Shown here: piece after piece, positions 37,034 to 42,364 of the stretch
Numbering within the stretch: the stretch's first letter is position 1
Layout: each line of letters opens with the position of its first letter
NCBI GenBank assembly: GCA_023453795.1
Contig: JAEXSP010000001.1
Location: 1 to 42,364, forward strand
DNA length: 42,364 nucleotides
Direction of reading: 5' to 3'
From: Bacillota bacterium
GTDB taxonomy: Bacteria; Bacillota; Clostridia; Acetivibrionales; JAEXSP01
Program-made: the position numbers and the translations under genes
The notes under the pieces: model-generated
Databases searched by the model: none
What the model saw: the letters and a program-made list of their open reading frames with translations, nothing else
Told to the model about the DNA's origin: nothing

Positions 37034-38188
37034 TCACTTTTTATCTTTTAAGCCATTTATAACTCCTAAGAGAAATCCATTAAAGATTTCCTTCAAAGTC
37101 AAATTATTATCTTTAAGCAAGTCTTTAAATTCCGAATATATCTCTCTATTAACGGTAATCCCTGACTTTCCAAGTTCTTCACCCATTTTAAATTTATGAA
37201 GTGAATCAAGATCAACTTTTATATTGCTCAAAAGTTTATAAACATTTTTATCCTTTACATACTTTGCCTTTTGTTTGTCCTTCTTTATCTTGTAGCCTGT
37301 CCCAGTTATTATGACATCATAATCTTCTTTTGTCGTTACAGGGATAGCCTGCTTACTTTCAATAAGCATTTTAATACCTTTTGTTTGCGCATCATCTCCA
37401 ATTGGTACAGGACAAAATACCTTTCGTCCTTGCTCTTTTGCAAAATTAACAGTATGCATTGTTCCGCTTTTTTCTTTGCTTTCAAAGATAATTACAGCCT
37501 TTGAAAGACCGCTTAATATACGATTTCGACTAACGAAGCGATACTTTTCAGGCTTCGTTCCCACAGGATATTCCGATATAAGCATACCATTATTTTTTAA
37601 TATTTCCTCCGCTAGTGTTTCATTTTCTTTAGGATAAATGGAATCTAAGCCATGAGCCAGTACAGCAAAAGTTGTACCGCCATGCTCCAAACAAGTCTTA
37701 TGCGATTGAGTATCTATCCCATCAGCCAAACCACTAACAATAACGAATTCTTCATTAACCATTTTCTCAACTAATGAACTAACAGCACGAAGTCCCATAT
37801 TAGTGGGCGTTCGTGTCCCAGCACACCCGATAGCTTTTTCATGTTTCTTATAAAAACCTCTACCTTTATAATATAAAACCGCAGGAGCATCCTCCACAGT
37901 CTTTAAATTCGCAGGGTAATTCCTGTCATTTATCGATATTGCCTTAATTTTGAATTCTTTATTCTTCTCAATTACATCTTTTGCTTTTTTTAATGCATTG
38001 TCTAAAGCAATCCTGTCATTCAAGCTTTTTAAATACTTACTCAAATCAAAACCATATTTCATTTGCAGTTCGGTAAAATTACCATCAAATAAACTTAATA
38101 TTTCGTTATCAGATAACTCTTTAAGCAGGAATTTAATATCCTTGTTAGGGATATGTAATAAAGTTAATCCAATATAATACTCTAGCAA
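37034..38188 (-). CDS. DprA/Smf-like protein, ShosA-like
   Basis: 384 residues from TTG 38188, preceded by AGGGGGGG. The Rossmann core of DprA is complete: 'GCAGTRTPT', 'SGLADGIDTQSHKTCLEHGGTTFAVLAHGLDSIYPKEN' in pieces, 'ISEYPVGT', 'FVSRNRILSGLSKAVIIFE' and 'SGTMHTVNFAKEQGR'. Canonical DprA loads RecA on incoming DNA; this copy sits away from the usual topA neighbourhood, has a diverged ~130-residue C-terminus without an obvious winged-helix end, and is paired with a PRTase gene 11 bases downstream. In ShosTA the DprA-like partner is the antitoxin. Dual use in natural transformation cannot be excluded. Confidence 0.8.
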   Translation of the reverse strand: MLEYYIGLTLLHIPNKDIKFLLKELSDNEILSLFDGNFTELQMKYGFDLSKYLKSLNDRIALDNALKKAKDVIEKNKEFKIKAISINDRNYPANLKTVEDAPAVLYYKGRGFYKKHEKAIGCAGTRTPTNMGLRAVSSLVEKMVNEEFVIVSGLADGIDTQSHKTCLEHGGTTFAVLAHGLDSIYPKENETLAEEILKNNGMLISEYPVGTKPEKYRFVSRNRILSGLSKAVIIFESKEKSGTMHTVNFAKEQGRKVFCPVPIGDDAQTKGIKMLIESKQAIPVTTKEDYDVIITGTGYKIKKDKQKAKYVKDKNVYKLLSNIKVDLDSLHKFKMGEELGKSGITVNREIYSEFKDLLKDNNLTLKEIFNGFLLGVINGLKDKK

Positions 38189-38222
38189 ACTAAGCCCCCC
38201 CTAATAATTACGTTCAAATTGC

Positions 38223-38259
38223 ATTATACTAATTTTCTGTATAACTTCCAATGTTGGAA
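38223..38259 (-). promoter_or_regulatory. Promoter and candidate operator of the DprA-PRTase operon
   Basis: On the minus strand TTGGAA (plus 38246-38251), a 17-base spacer and TATAAT (plus 38223-38228) lie 35 bases before the TTG start. The -35 is one arm of a TTCCAA-TG-TTGGAA dyad (38246-38259), where a repressor, possibly the DprA-like antitoxin, could block polymerase. Confidence 0.65.
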
Positions 38260-38333
38260 ACTATGTTAAATTAAAACAATTTATATTATAGTTCAATTCG
38301 ACATAATGAAAGATATTCCTTCTATAATATTAA

Positions 38334-38797
38334 ACTGTTTTTAAAATTAGTGAACCAATAAAATCCATTACCCTTAAAGTAAATAATAACATCAGTAAGT
38401 TTTCAAACGCGGCGAAAGAGAAGACGGGTGAACTGCTGGATAATTCAGGGGGGAAAACAAAAAAGGGCCTATCTACGTCGAATTTAAAGTCATCCTTTTT
38501 ATCCATGAAATATTCTGACTACCTTAGACTGTTTCTGCTTATGACGAACAGCGACAAAAAAGTAAAACGGATTGGAGACCTGATACAGCTTCGTACACAA
38601 AGGATCAAGGCGGACCGGGAGCATATATCGCTGCCAAGGACAGAGAAAATATAATGCAAGCCTTTGATTTCAGCAGCTCCTCAATTTTCAAGGATAACAA
38701 GACTATCGACATAATATATGCTGAACAATTTCTGCGGACTTGGAATCAACAAGATCACAAGGCGGTTCGGGAACATGTCGGCATCGAATTGTTTTAA
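38334..38797 (+). pseudogene. Decayed DUF5702-like gene fragment
   Basis: An open frame without a start codon runs 38334-38654. It encodes 'YSDYLRLFLLMTNSDKKVKRIGDLIQ', the C-terminal motif I associate with DUF5702, a clostridial TadE/pilus-related family, preceded by Lys/Ser-rich sequence. It ends at TAA 38652-38654. A second frame that still reads like protein continues over about 38570-38797, and a third short open stretch follows to about 38905. The 5' part is missing, with stops in this frame just upstream. The simplest reading is a truncated and frameshifted remnant. Confidence 0.5.
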
Positions 38798-38799
38798 TC

Positions 38800-39304
38800 T
38801 CTGTAGCCAGGGTATGGCATATACAGATCGGACAAATCTTTTGCCTCTTTATAAACAAGCGCAGATATATATGAAATGGATGGGGCTTGTTTTTGCTGCC
38901 TACTAAACAGCCATATGCGTAAGAATCACAATTTTAAGGTGTTATTTTTAAGAGAATTAATAGAAATACTGGGTGAAAACACTTTTATGCAATTGGAAAT
39001 CTATTTATATTAATTAACTGTCCCAGACTACCTACATCAGAGTTAAGTAATGTAGTATGCGCCTTCTTTGAAATTATCCATGATGTAAAAAATTCCTTGT
39101 TTAACTTTACATTTGCACTGCATTATGTTATATTTTTACATGGAGAAAATGTAAAATTAAAACTGTTTTCATAAAAATATGGGAACAGTTTTTAGCTAAA
39201 TAAAGGCTGTTCTAAAATTCGACAATGAATGCACAAATAGCAACAATATGTTTACAAAAAAATAAAACAGCATACTATTTACAATTAGAATGGAGGGATA
39301 AATC
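38800..39304 (+). other. Gene-poor stretch with a terminator-like hairpin and a promoter
   Basis: About 500 bases. A hairpin with arms about 39159-39170 and 39181-39192 (AAAACTGTT/AACAGTTTT plus wobbles) ends in a short T-run. It may end a remnant transcript. A promoter TTTACA (39251-39256), 16-base spacer, TACTAT (39273-39278) precedes the membrane-protein gene. An ATG-initiated frame at 38718-38903 looks like remnant sequence rather than a gene. Confidence 0.5.
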
Positions 39305-40276
39305 GTGGTTTATAAGCAACTGATAAGTACAGCGCTTAACACCGTCACTGTATCATTACTGGAAGAATTTTTTACAACTACAGTATGCTTATTGCTTCTG
39401 ATTAAGTTTGGACTGTTTATTACAGATCAAGGATTAAAAGATTATGGGGTATTAAGTTTAAAGCCTAAAAGTGTAAAACGGTTTTTAGCTGCGGTTTTAA
39501 TACCTGCGTTGGCTTCAAACATCGCACGGTATGTATTTCAAGCAAGCCCTAGTACGGTATTCATCATCTTTTTAATCTCAATGACAATAGGAATAGTTTA
39601 TGTATACAAATTGGGGTGTATAAAAAATATTAAGATATTAAAATTTAAAATAAAATTACCGCTGATTCAGAAAGGGTATGCAGTATGTTTATGTATTCTT
39701 GGGGCGGTATTTGCAAACCTTATCATTGAAATGCCTTACTCATATTTGGGGTTGTTTTTACTTGGGAAGTCGGTATCACAAATGAATTCCGATATACTGC
39801 TTAATACTATTATGGCATTGCCTGAACGTTTGATAGAGTTTACAGTGCTTGCTTTATATATCATAAAGCTCCGAAACAAGGCTAACCAAAACGAAATATA
39901 TGTAGATTTGTTTAGAACCATCAAGAGGAATAAAGCATTATTGTGCTTTGGCATAGTAACTATGGCATTCAGTATATTCTGGCTAATTAGCTGGGGAACT
40001 CTATTTACTATACATAGGTATTCAATAGGTTTAAGCCTCCCATTAATAATACACGCTATTTGGCTTACGGGCATTGTTCTAGTACCGATTTTCATAATTA
40101 TTGTTTTCCTTTTCTGCGTATATTTTCTACGTAAAGATGAGATTAGAGAAGCTTCGCTTTATAAAAAGCGATTGAGAAGTTATACCAATATTGCAAGGAT
40201 ATATACACAGAGGCAGAAATATAATAAAATTAGCTCAACTTTAGACGATATAGAGAAATTGTACATGGGGGGTTAG
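39305..40276 (+). CDS. Polytopic membrane protein, AgrC-receptor-like without kinase domain
   Basis: 323 residues from GTG 39305, with GGAGGG seven bases upstream. About eight hydrophobic segments fill residues 10-275. 'LLNTIMALPERLIEFTVLALYIIKLR' resembles the last helices of clostridial AgrC-type receptor domains (my recollection of the pattern). A basic ~50-residue cytosolic tail ends in 'TLDDIEKLY', with no phosphoacceptor His or ATPase motifs. It is not AgrB: the His/Cys protease motif is missing. The stop lies three bases before the ATG of a 58-codon AgrD-like gene, so the two are coupled. It may sense, export or give immunity to that peptide. Confidence 0.55.
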   Translation: MVYKQLISTALNTVTVSLLEEFFTTTVCLLLLIKFGLFITDQGLKDYGVLSLKPKSVKRFLAAVLIPALASNIARYVFQASPSTVFIIFLISMTIGIVYVYKLGCIKNIKILKFKIKLPLIQKGYAVCLCILGAVFANLIIEMPYSYLGLFLLGKSVSQMNSDILLNTIMALPERLIEFTVLALYIIKLRNKANQNEIYVDLFRTIKRNKALLCFGIVTMAFSIFWLISWGTLFTIHRYSIGLSLPLIIHAIWLTGIVLVPIFIIIVFLFCVYFLRKDEIREASLYKKRLRSYTNIARIYTQRQKYNKISSTLDDIEKLYMGG

Positions 40277-40279
40277 ATT

Positions 40280-40456
40280 ATGTTTAGGAGAGTAAAACAG
40301 GTTATTACAGAGAATATTCAAGATATTAAACAAGTTCCGTGGAAAGAGAAAAAGTGGCAAGTTTTGAAGCTGAGTGTTCTTTTAGTTGCAGCATTAGGGG
40401 TTTTGACGTACAGCATGTGGATTTTCTACCAACCTAAAGTTCCCAAAAAATTTTAA
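40280..40456 (+). CDS. AgrD-like cyclic lactone autoinducer precursor with Ser in place of Cys
   Basis: 58 residues from ATG 40280, preceded by a GGGGGG run ending eight bases upstream. The layout fits AgrD: a basic amphipathic leader (about 1-30), a hydrophobic stretch (31-42), then 'TYSMWIF' and the C-terminal 'YQPKVPKKF'. The tail aligns position by position with the DEVEVPKEL recognition tail of S. aureus AgrD. That puts a five-residue ring at Ser45-Met-Trp-Ile-Phe49. Most AgrD peptides have Cys and form a thiolactone; Ser would form a lactone, as known for S. intermedius. No agrB is in the window. Too small to be caught by simple length cut-offs. Confidence 0.65.
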   Translation: MFRRVKQVITENIQDIKQVPWKEKKWQVLKLSVLLVAALGVLTYSMWIFYQPKVPKKF

Positions 40457-40512
40457 TGACTATTTGATCGGAATTTATTTATTTACATTTTACTAATATC
40501 AAAGGCTTGATA

Positions 40513-41121
40513 TCAGTCCAGCCTCAATACAATTTGCACCTTACTCAATTGTTGTTTTGAAAGTAATCCGCTCTTAATTGCTTTGCTGTAGAAAAACTCT
40601 AAAAATTCTTTACTTTCTGGGTTTTCTACCCAATTTCTTACCTCGACATCTAAAAAGTCAAGGCTTTTGCAAGTTTTTTGTTTTTGAACACTATGTTCCA
40701 GCATTTGTTCTTCTAGACCTAAATTTCCGTTAATATCTAAGTTTTCCATTTCATAAACATGTTCTAAAAAAGAAGGTAAGGGGTCTTCCAAGCCTTTCTC
40801 ATACCTTTCTAAAAGTTCAGAGTCTACATTTAGAAAATCAGCAAACTCTTGAATACTCCGATTTCCCCTTATCTTAATAAGGTTTTCATTTACGGTATTA
40901 ACCTGTAATATGTTTCGATTATTGGAACGACCCATAAGATAATCAACAGAAACATTAAAAAAGTCAGCGAGGCTTTCGAGTATGTTCATACTATCAGGTG
41001 TACGGTTACCATTCTCATACATACTTATAGCGGGTATACTCAACTTTACAGCTAAGGCTACATCTTCCTGAGCTAAACCTTTTTCTTTCCTCAATTGTCG
41101 TAATCTTTGTGAAAAAGACAT
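40513..41121 (-). CDS. XRE-family repressor with two HTH-like segments
   Basis: 202 residues from ATG 41121, preceded by GAGGT. Residues ~5-60 are a Cro/C1 HTH ('RLRQLRKEKGLAQEDVALAVKLSIPAISMYENG'), followed by 'VDYLMGR', the usual end of SinR/CI-type domains. A second segment (about 85-115, 'NRSIQEFADFLNVDSELLERYEKG') looks like a second, diverged HTH. The C-terminal ~80 residues are acidic and helical. No peptidase-type cleavage domain is seen. It is divergent from two small HTH genes, the layout of a phage- or ICE-type repressor switch. Confidence 0.85.
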   Translation of the reverse strand: MSFSQRLRQLRKEKGLAQEDVALAVKLSIPAISMYENGNRTPDSMNILESLADFFNVSVDYLMGRSNNRNILQVNTVNENLIKIRGNRSIQEFADFLNVDSELLERYEKGLEDPLPSFLEHVYEMENLDINGNLGLEEQMLEHSVQKQKTCKSLDFLDVEVRNWVENPESKEFLEFFYSKAIKSGLLSKQQLSKVQIVLRLD

Positions 41122-41276
41122 ACAAAAACCTCATTATTCCAAAGTATTCTAAATAATTATTACACATCATGTGAAAGAAATCAAGTGTACATATGTAGAT
41201 TTCACCAAAATAACAAGTATATAAACGTAAGTAAAACATATTTTAGTACTATACTTTCACAATATGTTAAATGGGC

Positions 41277-41305
41277 TTGCCATATTTTACATTCTGTGCA
41301 ATAAT
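41277..41305 (+). promoter_or_regulatory. Promoter of the small HTH genes within the switch region
   Basis: TTGCCA (41277-41282), a 17-base spacer and AATAAT (41300-41305) precede ATG 41345. ATTTTACA (about 41284-41291) and TGTAAAAT (about 41317-41324) form an inverted pair across it, a candidate operator for the divergent repressor. Confidence 0.5.
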
Positions 41306-41344
41306 TATTAACATGGTGTAAAATTTAGTTTAGGTGAGGTCAAA

Positions 41345-41581
41345 ATGCCAAGGACAAACAATATAAAACACCTCAGAATGCAGGCTCAAATTAAAACAAT
41401 AGAAGAAGCGGCAGAAAAGTATGGTTGTTGTGTAACAATGGTTTCCATGATGGAGCGTGGGCAGAGAAACCCAGGTCTGGGATTAACTCTAAGAATGTGC
41501 GAAGTATTGGGTTGTAGCTATGAGGACATTCATGGCAAGGAAAAGACGGACAAGCTTAAGGAGTTGATTATTAAAAAGTAG
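41345..41581 (+). CDS. Small XRE-family HTH protein (Cro-like)
   Basis: 78 residues from ATG 41345, with AGGTGAGG five bases upstream. The chain is one HTH domain: 'IKTIEEAAEKYGCCVTMVSMMERGQRNPGLGLTLRMCEVLGCSYEDI' read in pieces, followed by a short charged tail. It is divergent from the two-HTH repressor and first of three plus-strand genes, the place of Cro in phage switches. DNA target not determinable. Confidence 0.85.
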   Translation: MPRTNNIKHLRMQAQIKTIEEAAEKYGCCVTMVSMMERGQRNPGLGLTLRMCEVLGCSYEDIHGKEKTDKLKELIIKK

Positions 41582-41637
41582 TTATTTACAGCTTTTCGTA
41601 AATATATATCAAAGCTGAAGCACAATAGGAGGCAAAT

Positions 41638-41838
41638 ATGTATAAAGGATTGAGGATGTTCAGAAAAGCAAAGAATATTACTTGTTATGAAATGGCAGCT
41701 ATCTTAGGATTGTCAAAATCCAGCTATTGCAAGAAAGAGAAGGGAATAGTCAAGTTTTCTCTGACAGAGGCCAAAACGGTTGCGGATTATTTAGGCTGTT
41801 CGATAGACTATATTTTTTTTGAAAGCGAATGCTGGTAA
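41638..41838 (+). CDS. Small XRE-family HTH protein
   Basis: 66 residues from ATG 41638, with AGGAGG six bases upstream. A minimal Cro/C1 HTH ('YEMAAILGLSKSSYCKKEKG', then 'VADYLGCSIDYIFFE'), ending almost at the domain boundary. It follows the first HTH gene by 56 bases on the same strand and probably shares its transcript. Pairs of tiny HTH genes after a repressor are common in ICE and prophage control regions. Confidence 0.85.
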   Translation: MYKGLRMFRKAKNITCYEMAAILGLSKSSYCKKEKGIVKFSLTEAKTVADYLGCSIDYIFFESECW

Positions 41839-41877
41839 TAGAAAAAATGAAAGATAAAAGTTTGAGAGGTGGAAATT

Positions 41878-42306
41878 ATGGAATATGATAAGCTGATAAC
41901 AGTTCGCTCTATTTTAACCTCTAATCTTCGCTATTTAAAGCGGTGGCTCAATATTCTCTGCAATACGGAAGAATATTATGTCAAGTTCGTAAATGCATAT
42001 ATGGATATAACCGACCTTGAATACTCAATGTTTGAATTCCGTAACTATTTAAAGCATATCGGCAGAGGACAGGATATCACTATCGGTCAATTACAGGAAA
42101 GCATAAAAGCAAGAGATAAAATAGAACTAAAGGCCCTGTTGGAGGAATTGCTGCTAATACCCGTCGATAACAAGGAAATCATGAAGGTTTTGAAAATCAA
42201 GAGTTATGCGGAATTGCAGGATTTCATAGACAAAACAAAAGTATATTCAAACAACAGATATGCCGGGGTTATTCACGAATACTTCTACTATAACAAAGCC
42301 GGATAA
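41878..42306 (+). CDS. Unknown protein of the HTH gene cluster
   Basis: 142 residues from ATG 41878, with AGAGGTGG about five bases upstream; a GTG at 41869 overlaps that site. It is mostly helical, with hydrophobic/charged alternation typical of small soluble proteins of mobile elements ('YLKRWLNILCNTEEYYVKFVNAY', 'LKALLEELLLIPVDNKE'). No known motif. Spacing to the previous gene is 39 bases, so it likely belongs to the same operon. It ends 58 bases before the window edge. Confidence 0.65.
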   Translation: MEYDKLITVRSILTSNLRYLKRWLNILCNTEEYYVKFVNAYMDITDLEYSMFEFRNYLKHIGRGQDITIGQLQESIKARDKIELKALLEELLLIPVDNKEIMKVLKIKSYAELQDFIDKTKVYSNNRYAGVIHEYFYYNKAG

Positions 42307-42364
42307 TTCGGCTATCGGTACATTGTACTTAATATAGATAGCATTTGGGGACTGGGACTGATGT

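Noticed and set aside
38718..38906. 62-codon ATG frame in the gene-poor stretch
   Set aside because: No ribosome site and no recognisable pattern. It overlaps the decayed DUF5702-like region and looks like remnant sequence.
39305..40276. Membrane protein considered as AgrB
   Set aside because: It is much longer than AgrB (about 200 residues) and lacks the conserved His and Cys of the AgrB protease.

Overview
The window looks like a chromosomal segment of a low-GC, AT-rich Clostridia-type Firmicute, possibly of the Ruminiclostridium/Acetivibrio kind. The pointers are a giant SLH-anchored secreted protein, copper-amine-oxidase-N type exported proteins, a one-piece PurL, a split cobalamin methionine synthase, an HrcA-type CIRCE site, strong purine-rich ribosome binding sites and frequent TTG/GTG starts. 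The genus is inferred, not proven.

Layout. 1-2.6 kb: end of an unidentified ORF, a REP-like palindrome, a small lipoprotein, tRNA-Thr(CGT) and a secreted protein with an acidic tandem repeat. 2.7-7.6 kb: a 1614-residue S-layer-homology protein with eight ~120-residue repeats. 7.8-9.9 kb: small membrane, DUF3267-like, zinc-ribbon and secreted proteins. 10.1-13.2 kb: methionine synthase with its reactivation domain as a separate upstream gene. 13.3-15.3 kb: htpG behind a perfect CIRCE and a strong promoter. 15.4-17.8 kb (minus): an XRE-cupin regulator and an AMP-forming acyl-CoA synthetase. 18-20.7 kb: a chemoreceptor with almost no extracellular part, a heptad-repeat coiled-coil protein and a LysR regulator. 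20.8-26.6 kb: purL and asnB converging on one perfect terminator. 26.8-27.3 kb: a small lipoprotein. 27.4-30.7 kb (minus): clpS-clpA-aat, a compact operon for the Leu/Phe N-degron pathway. 30.8-35.2 kb: an orphan protein tentatively compared with the BtrH N-terminal family, and a GHL10-amidase fusion that probably acts on the cell wall.

35.3-42.3 kb reads as an accessory island. It holds a two-gene operon of a DprA/Smf-like protein and a phosphoribosyltransferase protein, the composition of ShosTA toxin-antitoxin/anti-phage systems, driven by a TTGGAA-N17-TATAAT promoter whose -35 lies in a small dyad. Next are the decayed remains of a DUF5702-like gene, then a polytopic membrane protein followed 3 nt later by a 58-codon gene whose C-terminus matches AgrD-type autoinducer precursors but with Ser in place of the ring Cys. 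The window ends in a phage- or ICE-like regulatory switch: a two-HTH repressor divergent from two small HTH proteins and an unknown ORF.

The two strongest leads are the ShosTA-like operon and the serine AgrD-like peptide with its receptor-like neighbour and no AgrB. All calls come from reading the sequence; no database search was run.
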